Source: Auanema rhodensis (taxonomy: Eukaryota > Nematoda > Chromadorea > Rhabditida > Rhabditidae). Taken from it: a DNA stretch of 64,000 nucleotides. Location: positions 10,788,001-10,852,000 of the forward strand of contig OZ059899.1 in the NCBI GenBank assembly GCA_964057225.1, read 5' to 3'. A program made the translations under genes and the position numbers. Below the pieces are notes generated by a model that was not told where the DNA came from, searched no databases, and saw only the letters and a program-made list of their open reading frames with translations. Shown here piece after piece: positions 38,001 through 50,260 of this stretch (position 1 is its first letter; every line of letters begins with the position of its first letter).

Positions 38001-40293
38001 CTTCAGTGCTCAAATCGTAGCTATCGATAGGAGCAAAGAATAATTGTTTATCGTGTGTTAAAACAGGGGTCTCTGCATAACATTTATCATTGTAAGAATG
38101 ATTACGATAAATGAAATGTGGTTCTATTTCCTGACAAGTTGTTATTTTTAAAACATTTCTTCCAACAAATCGGGCAACGATATCATCCCGCTGAAGCATA
38201 GCTCTTACTCCTATTGTAGGATGTATACGTAATATAGCTTGCCAGCTTTTTACAGTTTCCATTTGAGATTTACAGATGGTATGAAACTGTTGATGAAATT
38301 CGTCAATTATGGAGAGACGCGCTTTCTCAAACCCATAATTCAACTTATTATCTATTATCGTTTTAGTTTTATGCTCTGATTTGTGGAGAACATTGTCATA
38401 TACTTCTGCTACATACAACTCTCGACCTCTCTCGTACGCATTAGAGGTAGGAGTTGTTAAACTACGAATTGTAGTTTTGGTGGCAGTTATTGGGGTTACA
38501 GTAGTATGCTGTACCATATTTTTATCAGTTGTGATTTGAGTTTTAACCCAACTTATGAATTCTAAAACTTCTGTTTTATTGAATTTAGGATTTTCCTGTG
38601 GGTATTCGATGGACTGTGGAGGAAATCCATAATATGCTGTACTATTCTTTGTATAAAGGTTGTGATAGTCAGGCAGCTTGGATATAATTGCTAAATCTTG
38701 CTCTTGGTTATTTCTAACAGTAGCATCAGCTTTTTGTTGTCGACTGACTTGCATGTCACGAGATATTTGTTCTTTTCCCGATTGTTGTTGGATCATGAAT
38801 AACATGCCTTGAGCAGTTGCAATAATTTCAGATTGATTCATATTTCCACTGCGTGGTAATATAGATGGATATAAGGCTCTTGCCAACTGTTCAATTGATG
38901 GAACTGTTTGTGTACCATCAAGAATTGTGGCTTGATATACTACTGCGTGAGCCATTCCTCGAAAGAAATCTTCTATGGATGTTGTAGATTTCATCAAAGA
39001 TCTTTTTAACCGAGGAACTTCTATACGACGAGCTACTTGAGTGATAAGATCATCCAATTTCATGCTATTAATCATCTGTCTAGTAGCCAGTTTAATTTCC
39101 TCTATACCCATACATTGTAAAATCAAAAGATTGGGATCTTTGAAATTATTAGACTTTGCCCAGTTAGTTATGTGATCTTTTGTCAATCCTAAACTAACAA
39201 TTGTGTCAATGAACAGTGGATTATCTATCGCGAATTGGAGCAAACTCTCATAAGATGATGTAGCTGCATATCTCATATATTTTGCGTAAAACTTAGTGAT
39301 AGATGCAGATCCAAAAATGAAAGTAGGTCTTAGAAATGGAAACGCATATGGTTGGGATTTCGCATTAACAAAAAGATAATCATCACTGAAAGAGCGATGT
39401 TTTTGAGGTAATGCATTACGTTTATTTCTGCGTCTATCAGCATTAAGCAAAGTATTGGAAAGATCAAGCAAATTATAAACACGGGGATATGCTGTGAATC
39501 GGATAATTGCCTCAGAAGATGATTCAAAAACAGCGAATTCGAAACAAGATTGAACGTGAGCGGATGTGGAATGATTTTGGAGAACAAAAGCGCTTTCAAT
39601 AGAGTGAACTAGAAGAATATGATCACCCAACATGGCGGAGAAGGGGCCAAGTTTTTGATAGTGACAGACAACTGATGGGATAGGTGGTTGCCAGATAACT
39701 GCACCTTCACCAGTTGCACAAAACCCTTCATTTCCTTTACAATTATCAGTATTTATAAATAAGTCTGATACAATGTGATCTTCTTTCAATCTAGTTATTA
39801 TCCCTCGCTTCAATACAAATTGTTCAATTTCTACACATTCTTCAGTGGACCAAGAGCGAGTTGGATTATGCTCGTTTAATGGTGTTTCAAAAACTGAATG
39901 CTGTTGGGCATTCATGATTTTATCATTCCACATACGATTTCTATGTGCTCGAACACAATCTTTCTTATCTACTGTTTCAATATGAGAGAATGTGGTGTTA
40001 CGATCTCTCAAAAACATGAAATCTCTCACACAGCTTTTATACTTTTTCACATAGCATTTCCATGCTTCCCATGACTCTATCTCAGCCTTTGGTAGATATA
40101 TTTCTACCTCAACACTGTGAGCCTTTTCAATTTCTGCCTTATGGCAGCCTGTGACCACAGGAGGTGTTACTAATATACCCCCTTCAGATTGAGCGCAAGT
40201 CTGATATATTAGCCGGACAGTTATCATTATTAATTTGAGAAAGTGCTTCGCGAATTCAGGGAACTCCAGCTTGAACTTTCCGTATTTCTTCAC
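34978..40293 (-). pseudogene. Env-protease-RT-RNase H polyprotein, copy B (no integrase)
   Basis: An open frame of 1771 codons, essentially identical to copy A through RNase H. It stops just after the 34992/34993 joint: past the pre-integrase linker it runs into the start of the neighbouring copy's env in another frame and ends after a few foreign residues. It therefore lacks the integrase zinc finger and catalytic core. The start is again GTG at a duplication joint. Furin-like site, transmembrane segment, PTAP, DSGA and YLDD are all kept. Best read as a by-product of tandem duplication, although the open frame could still be translated. Confidence 0.85.
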
Positions 40294-43200
40294 AATTTAG
40301 TTGGTCAATAGAAGAAATAGTTGTGATATGAGCAATAAAAGCATCAACAGGTTTTACTTTGTCCTTTGGTTTAGTAGGACGACTGTCATTTGCTTCGTTT
40401 CCTATATACCTGGAGAGAGCATCACAGACACTGTTTAATTTGCCAGGACGATATTCAATCTTTATGTTGAAATCTTGTATCATTAGTTGATACTTGGCTA
40501 ATCTACCTATGAGATCTTTACGCGACATTAAACTGGTTAATGGTCGGTGATCTGTGATAACTGTGGTAGGTACTCCTAATACATAGGTACGGAATTGTTG
40601 AAGAGCAAAGACTAAACCGAGTGCTTCAACTTCAATAGGAGGATATTTCCGTTCCGCTGGAGTCAACTTTCTACTAGCGAACGCAATCGGGTGTAATGGA
40701 GAATTTTTCTCTGCTGATTGCAATAAAACTGCTCCCACAGCGATCATACTGCCATCACTTTCTATAACAAAAGGTTGGTCTGCTTTAGGAGGTTTCAGTA
40801 CAGGGGCAGTACACAGTAATGTTTTTAAAGTTTTAAATGCGTCTGCATGTTCCGATTTCCACTCAAAAGGAGTATCCTTATGTGTTAACTTATACAATGG
40901 CTCAGCTATTCCGGCATAATTTTGAATAAACCGTCGAAAATAGTTAGTCATACCTAGAAAGGATCTGACAGCCGTAACTGTGCTTGGATTTGGAAATTCG
41001 GAAACAGCCTGTATTTTAGCAGGATCTGGTTTAACACCATTTCTACCTATTATAAAACCCAAAAACTTTACTTCAGTGGCTGCAAAGCAACATTTAGATA
41101 ACTTAATTTTTAACCCTAGTTCAGTGACCTTTTTCAGCACTTCTTGTATATCTCTTAAATGTTCTTCAGCTGAGTTCGAAATTATTAGCAAATCATCTAG
41201 ATATACAAACAGTTTGCATCTAACAAGAGATTGCAAGTATCGTACTGCGGATTGAAAAGTGTGTGGCGCTCCACACAATCCCATAGGCATTCGGCAATAC
41301 TGATAGGTACCTGATGGAGTGGTAAAAGCAGTTAGGTATCTATCTGAGTGTTTCAACGGTATTTGGAAGAAACCAGAAATGAGATCAAAATTCGAAAAGA
41401 ACTGAGCTCCAGCCGCTAAGTCTATGATATCAGGAATGTGTGGGATGCTGTATGTTTGTTTCTTAGTAACACTATTCAATGCTCTAAAGTCAGTAACGAA
41501 CCGGAAAGAATTATCTTTCTTTTTCACAAGAACAACTGGACTAGTGAAAGTAGCCGTCGAATTTTCGATTATACCTTGCGACAACATTTCTTTCACTTGC
41601 CGTTCTACTTCTTCTTGCTTACCCAATGGTACTCTGTAAGATCTACTTTTTGGAAAATCCATATCAGATCTTACAGGAATGGCATGTTCAACTGGTCCGC
41701 AAAAGAGACCAATATTATGATCATGGTTGAAAAATGCCGTTTGGTTTTCCTTAATGATTGTGATCAGATTTTTCTTCATTTTATGGGACAGAGTGCAAGA
41801 ATTAAAGTTCAAATCATCCAAAAGATGCTGAGGAAAAGTTGGTAACTTATCTTCCCAATCAGCTTCAGGTGGAACATAATCGTTCATAATTTCTTTAGAT
41901 GCTATAAGTCCTGAACCAATGTGGTCATTTTTATTAATTTTAATTGGCTTTGAAGAATTGTTTGATACTACCATAGTAATAGGAAAAGGTCCTATGGCGG
42001 CATCTGGAATTGAGATAGGACCTGTGCTAGATTTTAAAAGAGCATATTGATCAAAATCTAATTCTGGTCCTGTTTGCAAAGATATGTGGGAGGTACTATG
42101 TGGTGGAACTGTTACTGTGGACAAACTTATGATATTTACTGTTTTAGTTGTGGTTTTATATGCAAAACAACCAGGTTTTACTAAGGGTGTTTCCATATTA
42201 CCAACAATCAACTTTCCTTTACATAGTTTTAATGTAGTAAATATCTCTCTTTCTTCCAACGTACGCATAAAATCAGTACCAAGTAACATTTGTCCTGGAC
42301 AGTCATTGTCTTCAGATATTAAAAATTCGTGTTCCACTTGGTAACCTGCTATACCCACATCTAACTTGCATTTTCCCACAAAGCGAAACTCTGATCCATT
42401 TGCAGTGGATGCAGATTTAGAATATTTTGTAAAATATTGTCTTCCAATATATGCCAATGTGGAGAACGGAATATATGAGACAGTAGCTCCAGAATCCCAT
42501 AATGCTAACAGTCCTCTACCTTCAATGTCAATATGAACAAACGGTAACATGTGTCCATCTTTCTTTGTTGTTGTGTGACATACAAAAGGTATGGCTAAAG
42601 GAATGTAAGTTATGATGGTGGGAAAATAGCTTCGCATCAATTCATCACTAACTGTTTCATGAATCTCATCTCCCTCAAGTGGTGGAGCTGTTGGGCTCAA
42701 CATGATATGGTTTATTTTTAACATAGAAGTAGGGGAGAGATAACATTTTATAGTGAAATATAATGCTATCATTAGACATAATATCAGAGTTATACAACCG
42801 ATGGTAATGAGTGTTCGTTCAATTGAACCTATACAAAAGTCAATGAACAGATCCCAATTGGAGAAAACAATTTTCCTGGCATCTCTTATAAGTTTACTTC
42901 CTTTGAAGATGAAAGAGGAAATTTGAGGCCAATCACGTGAACGAGAAATTACGCGGAGAAGATCATGGTGAGGTGAAGTAGATAAACTATAACCATAAGT
43001 TAATCCAATAGATAGGGCTAAGGATTTTTCAGTCGAATTTTCAAACAAATTCCGCCCTGTGAATCGAAGTTTACTCAATTCAGCATAATGATCATGTTTT
43101 TCTGAATGAATACTATCTACTTTATGTGTGTCACCTTTATAATCTCTCCATGTTCCATTTTCATACCAAATCTCTGTCTCTTTGTGTTCACAATTGATCT

Positions 43201-44677
43201 CATGTCCTTCAGTGCTCAAATCGTAGCTATCGATAGGAGCAAAGAATAATTGTTTATCGTGTGTTAAAACAGGGGTCTCTGCATAACATTTATCATTGTA
43301 AGAATGATTACGATAAATGAAATGTGGTTCTATTTCCTGACAAGTTGTTATTTTTAAAACATTTCTTCCAACAAATCGGGCAACGATATCATCCCGCTGA
43401 AGCATAGCTCTTACTCCTATTGTAGGATGTATACGTAATATAGCTTGCCAGCTTTTTACAGTTTCCATTTGAGATTTACAGATGGTATGAAACTGTTGAT
43501 GAAATTCGTCAATTATGGAGAGACGCGCTTTCTCAAACCCATAATTCAACTTATCATCTATTATCGTTTTAGTTTTATGCTCTGATTTGTGGAGAACATT
43601 GTCATATACTTCTGCTACATACAACTCTCGACCTCTCTCGTACGCATTAGAGGTAGGAGTTGTTAAACTACGAATTGTAGTTTTGGTGGCAGTTATTGGG
43701 GTTACAGTAGTATGCTGTACCATATTTTTATCAGTTGTGATTTGAGTTTTAACCCAACTTATGAATTCTAAAACTTCTGTTTTATTGAATTTAGGATTTT
43801 CCTGTGGGTATTCGATGGACTGTGGAGGAAATCCATAATATGCTGTACTATTCTTTGTATAAAGGTTGTGATAGTCAGGCAGCTTGGATATAATTGCTAA
43901 ATCTTGCTCTTGGTTATTTCTAACAGTAGCATCAGCTTTTTGTTGTCGACTGACTTGCATGTCACGAGATATTTGTTCTTTTCCCGATTGTTGTTGGATC
44001 ATGAATAACATGCCTTGAGCAGTTGCAATAATTTCAGATTGATTCATATTTCCACTGCGTGGTAATATAGATGGATATAAGGCTCTTGCCAACTGTTCAA
44101 TTGATGGAACTGTTTGTGTACCATCAAGAATTGTGGCTTGATATACTACTGCGTGAGCCATTCCTCGAAAGAAATCTTCTATGGATGTTGTAGATTTCAT
44201 CAAAGATCTTTTTAACCGAGGAACTTCTATACGACGAGCTACTTGAGTGATAAGATCATCCAATTTCATGCTATTAATCATCTGTCTAGTAGCCAGTTTA
44301 ATTTCCTCTATACCCATACATTGTAAAATCAAAAGATTGGGATCTTTGAAATTATTAGACTTTGCCCAGTTAGTTATGTGATCTTTTGTCAATCCTAAAC
44401 TAACAATTGTGTCAATGAACAGTGGATTATCTATCGCGAATTGGAGCAAACTCTCATAAGATGATGTAGCTGCATATCTCATATATTTTGCGTAAAACTT
44501 AGTGATAGATGCAGATCCAAAAATGAAAGTAGGTCTTAGAAATGGAAACGCATATGGTTGGGATTTCGCATTAACAAAAAGATAATCATCACTGAAAGAG
44601 CGATGTGTCTCATGTCTCATCTCGTATATTAAGTTCGATTTTATAAAGTTTATTAAGATTTGTAGAAAGAATTTCAA
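40256..44677 (-). pseudogene. Env(C-terminal part)-protease-RT-RNase H, copy C (no surface domain, no integrase)
   Basis: An open frame of 1473 codons whose first 26 or so codons derive from the leader (first codon TTG, first ATG near codon 20). At 44606/44607 the leader joins env a few residues downstream of the furin-like site, so the surface subunit is absent while the transmembrane subunit, protease, RT and RNase H remain. The 3' end is cut at the 40198/40199 joint, before integrase. It carries most of the differences that separate the three copies, for example near 41804, 42631 and 43554. This is the copy nearest the 5' LTR and the one a full-length transcript would reach first. Confidence 0.85.
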
Positions 44678-45250
44678 AATAAATCTTAATTAAGATAATT
44701 TTTAATTTAATTTCAAAAGATTTAGAAGGTAATTTAAGATTGATATAGGAATTTAAATTCAGTAATCTGTCAATAATATAGGAAAAAGGAAACGTTGGCA
44801 GACGTAGAGTGGACTTGGGTGGGTAGGAATTTAAATATTCTTATTATCTCTGAACTAATAAGAAAAGAGTTAACAGGAGTAGAACCCTGATGAACCCTTG
44901 GATGTGAATCAAAATCAAAAATCGTAAATAAAATTATCCCAACAGCCTCCAGCTTCCAAACAACTCAGCTAAAAAGTGAGCTCTGTTGCCACACTGGACA
45001 TTCACATCATAAAGTAATGAATCAAAATAGCACGCGCGTGCATAACAAAAAGGTAACGCTCGTCAAAACTATTGTCTGATAGTTTCCCCAAACGTCTCAG
45101 ACACCTCCCAGTTTTCGTTGAGCGGAGGAGAAGTGGTAGCCAAAATAATTTTTGGGGAAATCATGGTGCACGGCTCGGTTACTCCTCACTGTTGGGTAAT
45201 TAAGTCCAAAAGTCTCGTAAACTTGCTGTCAATAAATTAAAAGTAAGCAA
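44607..45250 (-). other. Element 1 leader / 5' untranslated region
   Basis: About 640 bp between the primer-binding site and the deletion joint. No gag-like frame and no conserved motif are seen. The gag region expected here is gone. Confidence 0.7.
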
Positions 45251-45263
45251 GGTGGAACCTCCA
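45251..45263 (-). other. Element 1 primer-binding site (tRNA-Gln type)
   Basis: Minus-strand TGGAGGTTCCACC directly abuts the 5' LTR. It is complementary to the 3' end of typical metazoan tRNA-Gln (acceptor strand GGTGGAACCT plus CCA). Element 2 has the same 13 nt at the same place. Confidence 0.85.
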
Positions 45264-45646
45264 CGTTACATATTGTTTCTTCCCGTCTTTTCATGGTCGG
45301 AAGATATATGTACTTCTACCTTGTTCCTTAGGTAGGCAGACCCGAACGCCCCGATTTCCTTATTAAGACAAATACTTAAAGAGAAAAAGATTCATTATCA
45401 GATAACAAGAAAATACAATATAAGAATTACATTAAGTAAGAATATAAAGAGATCTAATAAAGTATTAAATAGAGTATATATATATAGATGATATAGAGAT
45501 GAGACTCACATGGCTATAAGACAACCTATCTGGGTTAGGCCAGAAGCAAGAGTGCCATGTGTGTCCCATGTTGTGGGCGGGGCTTGTTCAGGCTCCCGCT
45601 ATTTGAATAGCGCGCACATGTTTACCATGTGCTTGCAGATGTGACA
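45264..45646 (-). repeat. Element 1 5' LTR
   Basis: 383 bp, nearly identical to the 3' LTR at 27617-28001; immediately followed by the CTTT target duplicate. Promoter elements were not identified with confidence; a TATATATATA run at about 45475-45486 is a candidate TATA region. Confidence 0.95.
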
Positions 45647-46022
45647 CTTTTTCAAAATTTTCCATTTTTAACATTATACATCTTGACTATCACACATTGA
45701 GAACAACAGTTGGCAATGTTGGTTGTCACGTCATATTTCATGCAGTTAGATTTTCAGACACATTAATACCTTTGACCATTCTTCTTATGAGTTTTGTAAC
45801 GATTGATCGTAATAGGAGATGAATTGCTATAATATGAAAAAATACAAGACATAGTCAACATTGATTTCCCCAAATAGTATCATGTTTGCTTGTTATTCAA
45901 TTAAAACACTTATTTTTTGATTGTTTTCTTGAAATATTCTTTTTTTTTCTTTAACAAAGTTATGACTGAGATCAAAATTTGAACTTACTTTTGAACAATT
46001 AAACAGAAATTTAAAAAATATT

Positions 46023-46096
46023 TGCCGCCAGCAGGGGTCGAACCTGCGACCTTGGGCTTATTAGACCCACGCTCTAACCGACTGAGCTATGGCGGC
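46023..46096 (-). tRNA. tRNA-Ile(AAT)
   Basis: Consensus copy, first after element 1. Confidence 0.95.
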
Positions 46097-46687
46097 TACG
46101 AAAATACGAAATAACAAAGCGCTGATTATAGGAAACGTGAATGAATGCAGATATTCTCAATTCCGATTCATTAACTAGATCGTGGTCAGCATTTTACAAC
46201 ATTGATAAAATAGAAACTGAGAAAAAAACATCAACAAATGACACTATTAACTTGGTTTTTTGAACAGCTTTTTTATATTTCTTTTTTCACTATGAGAGAA
46301 CTTATATTTATTGCTTTTTCAAAATTTTCCATTTTTAACATTATACATCTTGACTATCACACATTGAGAACAACAGTTGGCAATGTTGGTTGTCACGTCA
46401 TATTTCATGCAGTTAGATTTTCAGACACATTAATACCTTTGACCATTCTTCTTATGAGTTTTGTAACGATAGATCGTAATAGGAAATGAATTGCTATAAT
46501 ATGAAAAAATACAAGACATAGTCAACATTGATTTCTCCAAATAGTATCATGTTTGCTTGTTATTCAATTAGAACACTTATTTTTTGATTGTTTTCTTGAA
46601 ATATTTTTTTTTTCTTTAACAAAGTTATGACTGAGATCAAAATTTGAACTTACTTTTGAACAATTAAACAGAAATTTAAAAAATATT

Positions 46688-46761
46688 TGCCGCCAGCAGG
46701 GGTCGAACCTGCGACCTTGGGCTTATTAGACCCACGCTCTAACCGACTGAGCTATGGCGGC
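46688..46761 (-). tRNA. tRNA-Ile(AAT)
   Basis: Consensus copy; 5' flank is the AGAGCTCTTA variant. Confidence 0.95.
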
Positions 46762-47354
46762 TACGAAAGTACGAAATAACAGAGCTCTTAGTATAGGAAA
46801 CGTGAATGAATGCAGATATTCTCAATTCCGATTCATTAACTAGATCGTGGTCAGCATTTTACAACATTGATAAAATAGAAACTGAGAAAAAAACATCAAC
46901 AAATGACACTATTAACTTGGTTTTTTGAACAGCTTTTTTATATTTCTTTTTTCACTATGAGAGAACTTATATTTATTGCTTTTTCAAAATTTTCCATTTT
47001 TAACATTATACATCTTGACTATCACACATTGAGAACAACAGTTGGCAATGTTGGTTGTCACGTCATATTTCATGCAGTTAGATTTTCAGACACATTAATA
47101 CCTTTGACCATTCTTCTTATGAGTTTTGTAACGATTGATCGTAATAGGAAATGAATTGCTATCATATGAAAAAATACAAGACATAGTCAACATTGATTTC
47201 CGAAAATAGTATCATGTTTGCTTGTTATTTAATTAGAACACTTATTTTTTCATTGTTTTCTTGAAATATTCTTTTTTTTTCTTTAACAAAGTTATGACTG
47301 AGATCAAAATTTGAACTTACTTTTGAACAATTAAACAGAAATATAAAAAATATT

Positions 47355-47405
47355 TGCCGCCAGCAGGGGTCGAACCTGCGACCTTGGGCTTATTAGACCC
47401 ACGCT
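47355..47405 (-). pseudogene. 3' part of a tRNA-Ile gene split by element 2
   Basis: Holds the anticodon arm, T arm, 3' acceptor strand and box B of the tRNA. The 5' part with box A is at 58796-58822, 11.4 kb away. The break lies at the D-stem/anticodon-stem boundary and the duplicated CGCT (47402-47405, 58796-58799) belongs to the tRNA. Not functional as a tRNA gene. Confidence 0.93.
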
Positions 47406-47742
47406 CGTTCCGTTATGCTCTCACATCGATCCTATAGACCAATAAAGCCTACAAGATGAGTGTGATAGTATTCCAGATGTAGCGGTAGATATAGAGCATA
47501 ATGGATAAACATAAGACTCGAGAAAGAAAGGTTTATTATGTCTACATGATTACAATAAGTTATATAAGTCTACATAAAGATATAAAGTGAAAGAGAGCTA
47601 AGAAAGGAAGACCAACCATCCATAGTCATTCCATAAGGCAAAGCTGAAGTCTGTGTTCCATATGAAGGGCGTGTCGTCCTCTCTCAGCCTCATGTCGTCT
47701 GATTCTAACCCGCCTGCTACGTATTGATTTCCGAATGGAACG
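47406..47742 (-). repeat. Element 2 3' LTR
   Basis: 337 bp, base for base the same as 58459-58795 by eye. Terminal inverted hexamer CGTTCC/GGAACG. A minus-strand AATAAA (complement of 47532-47537) could be the polyadenylation signal. Confidence 0.95.
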
Positions 47743-47754
47743 TGCCATTTTTTC
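47743..47754 (-). other. Element 2 probable polypurine tract
   Basis: Minus-strand GAAAAAATGGCA abuts the 3' LTR. It is mostly purine but interrupted, so weaker than the tract in element 1. Confidence 0.5.
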
Positions 47755-48434
47755 GAGTTTATGTCGCGTCCTCGCGAATAGCAAAATATGTGGCTTATTC
47801 CAATCGTAGCAGAAGGTTTAGATTTAAGAATAAAAAATTACAATGTTAACATAAAAATAGTAAAGATAAATTACAATATAATGTTAAACAATATTATCTG
47901 AAAAGAATTTAATAAAAATTATTTGAAAATACATGAATATTAAGTAATAAAACAATCTTTCAGAATACCAGGGCTATATTTTGTCAGCGAGAGTGCGCAA
48001 AATAGCTTTTTAGGCACGACGCTGCATGTCTAACTTGTTTGAGTATAGAGAAACGAGAGTCATGCTATATTATCGATGGAGCTAGCATGTTTCTTCAGCG
48101 TATTCAAAGCGAATTGTAATAATAAAAAAATTAAACTAAATCCCATATAATTTCCGGAATTGAATCATTAACTACTTGATAAGGACTGTTGCTCAGATGA
48201 ATATGCAATATAATGTCTCTTATCTTTCATTTCTTCTTTATTTACGGGAAATTATTTGAAATTGATGAAGTTTTATAATCATATATGCTTTGAAACTGAA
48301 ATGCTTTTTCATTATTAGCTTACATCTCGTCTTACTCAAGTTTTTCAATGATATAATATTAATAGCTCTGGTTTTTTAAAAGAGAGTTGATACAAAGTTT
48401 TACAATAATTTTATCAATCTCGAAATTATTTCTT
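47755..48434 (-). other. Element 2 3' noncoding region
   Basis: About 680 AT-rich bases between the integrase stop and the polypurine tract. I see no gene or clear structure in it. Confidence 0.6.
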
Positions 48435-49520
48435 TCATCGTCCTCTTCTTGGTGGTAGCCAATTTTGGTCCGATGGGTCTTCTGGTTCTGTTTTTTCAGT
48501 AGAGTCATAGTTATCGTTACCATTTATGACTTTTATGATCTCAATATCGCTGTCGTCGTCCGTGTCATAAGTCGTTGTATTTGATCGCGTGTTTTGAGCG
48601 ATTGTATGCTCCATTTTGCGTTCAAAAAGTTTGAGATTGTCTTTGTGTACGTCTTGAATTTTTCCAAATGGATTCTTGAGTTGTACCATGTTTCCTTCAA
48701 CGTTGATGACTTCAAATGGTCCATCATATGATTTGCGAAGCTTTTGACCTGGTTTATGCGCTTTAATTGCTAACATAACTTGGTCTCCTTTTCGGATATC
48801 TCTTTCTTCTATTCGTTGTCGTCCATCATGTTTTCTCTTCGCGGTTTCTTGATGTTTTGCAAGATTTTCTTGAATGATGGTTCTTCTTTCTCTTCTGATA
48901 TATTCGGTATTCTCAATTTCTTCCAAGATCTCTGGTTGTAATGTCTCGGGGAATAATTCTTTGTCTAATCTCATACGACTTTCTTTTCCGAATAATGCTA
49001 TGTATGGAGAGATTCCTGTGGTTGCGTGTGTTATTGTATTTAACGCAAAAGTAATTTTTGGTAAATACATGTCCCAATCAGTTACGTCTTCGTTGAGATA
49101 GTGTGTTAATCCTTTTTCTAGCGTTCTGTGTAGTCTTTCGATTTGTCCATTAGAGTTTTTCTGATGAGGGAGTGTTGGCTCGTGTTTAATGCCAAGTTTT
49201 TCACACATTTCTTCAAATTTCTTTGATACAAAATTAGATCCACGATCGGTTATTAAACGATTTGGTGGTCCAAAAATATATACGAAATTCCTGAGAAATC
49301 TATCAATGATGACATCGGTGACAATTGTTGGTATAGCGATGGTTGTAGCCCATTTGGAGAATGAATCTTGTATTGTTAAGACATAATTGTTGTTTCGTTT
49401 TGAAGTAGGGAATGGTCCCATAATATCCATATGTATTCTCTCAAATGGTTTTGATGGTATTTCAAATTGACCCATAGGCTGAACGGTCATAGCGTGAGGA
49501 TCTTCTTCCTTTGTGCGCAT
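48435..49520 (-). pseudogene. Element 2 integrase core and C-terminal domain
   Basis: 361 codons. The catalytic core shows D32 (HMDIMG), D92 (ITDRGS) and E128 (QIERLH) with D-X35-E spacing, as in retroviral and Ty3/Gypsy integrases. A chromatin- or DNA-binding C-terminal region follows (GPFEVI, about residues 270-285) and an acidic tail. The frame is broken relative to the upstream RNase H/zinc-finger segment near 49490-49520, so it would not be made as part of the polyprotein without frameshifting. Confidence 0.88.
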
Positions 49521-50260
49521 TTAACGCATTGTTTCACAAAAATTGCTATGTCCGTTTGCATATTTGTCCAGCAGAATCTTCGTAGTATGGCTTCTTTAGT
49601 TTTGTTAATTCCTTGATGTGCTCCAATTGCTGGGTCTTCGTGAAATTCTTCGATAACCTTGTTGATAAGTTCGCTTTCCCTTGGTAAAATCAAAGCTGGG
49701 TGTGGTCGTTTTCTGCTTGGTTTTGTGTATAACATGTTGTCAATAACACAATAACGATCATTAGAAAGCATGTTCTTTTTCGCTCTGTATTCTATTTCGG
49801 CGATAGTTCTCTTTATCCAAGGTGTATCCTCTTGAATTGCTCTAATGTCAGGTACATTAACGAAATTAATTTGAGCTTTCGGAATTTCTTTTGTTTTCTT
49901 TTTCTTTTCCGGTTTAGGATCGTTTGCTTCATCTCCAATGTATCGTGAGAGAGCATCACAGACTTTGTTTAGTCTGCCTTCTCGGTATCTTATCTCGATA
50001 TCGTATTCCTGTATGACTAATTGAAATTTTGCTAGTCTTCCAAAAAGGTCTCTACGAGTCAATAAGCTTGTTAATGGTCGATGGTCTGTGATACAGATTG
50101 TATGTGATCCAAGTATATATGTTCGAAACTGAGATAAAGCATATACGAGTCCTAACGCTTCTATTTCAATAGGAGCATAGTTACGTTCCGCTTTTACAAG
50201 TTTACGGCTTGCAAATGCAATTGGATGTAAGTTTTTGAGTGGTTCATTGGGATCTTCAGG
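49487..50260 (-). pseudogene. Element 2 RNase H C-terminal part and integrase zinc finger
   Basis: Continues in the same frame as the RT segment after an in-frame stop at 50261-50263. Contains the RNase H motif TDHRPLTSL, a linker, and the integrase HHCC finger (HEDPAIGAHQG... CVKCAQ). The frame ends at 49487, just after the zinc finger, where it overlaps the integrase core in another frame. Confidence 0.87.

Larger units (their letters stand above)
27617..45646 (-). mobile_element. Element 1: gag-less LTR retroelement with amplified env-pol
   Basis: An 18,030-bp insertion in a satellite spacer, bounded by two nearly identical LTRs and a perfect 4-bp target duplication CTTT (27613-27616 and 45647-45650). 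Read on the minus strand: 5' LTR, tRNA-Gln-type primer-binding site, leader, a segment starting inside env and running to RNase H, a second copy from env to RNase H, a third copy from env through integrase, 3' noncoding, polypurine tract, 3' LTR. The repeated segment has a 5206-bp period (29787-34992, 34993-40198, 40199-44606). No gag region is present. Copies differ at only a handful of sites, so amplification or homogenisation was recent. A Ty3/Gypsy-type affiliation is likely from the protease-RT-RNase H-integrase order. Confidence 0.93.
45647..47405. repeat. tRNA-Ile satellite block 3
   Basis: The satellite resumes at the CTTT duplicate (45647-45650) at the exact base where it was interrupted at 27616. 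Units here belong to a subtype with GATTGATCG instead of GATAGATCG in some copies, and AGAGCTCTTA or AAAGCTCTTA instead of AAAGCGCTGA. The block stops inside a tRNA gene at the CGCT target duplication of element 2 (47402-47405). Confidence 0.94.

Noticed and set aside
30568..42344. Plus-strand frames of 71-135 codons opposite the element 1 env-pol genes
   Set aside because: They are antisense shadows of the RT and protease coding sequence and repeat only because the segment is duplicated.
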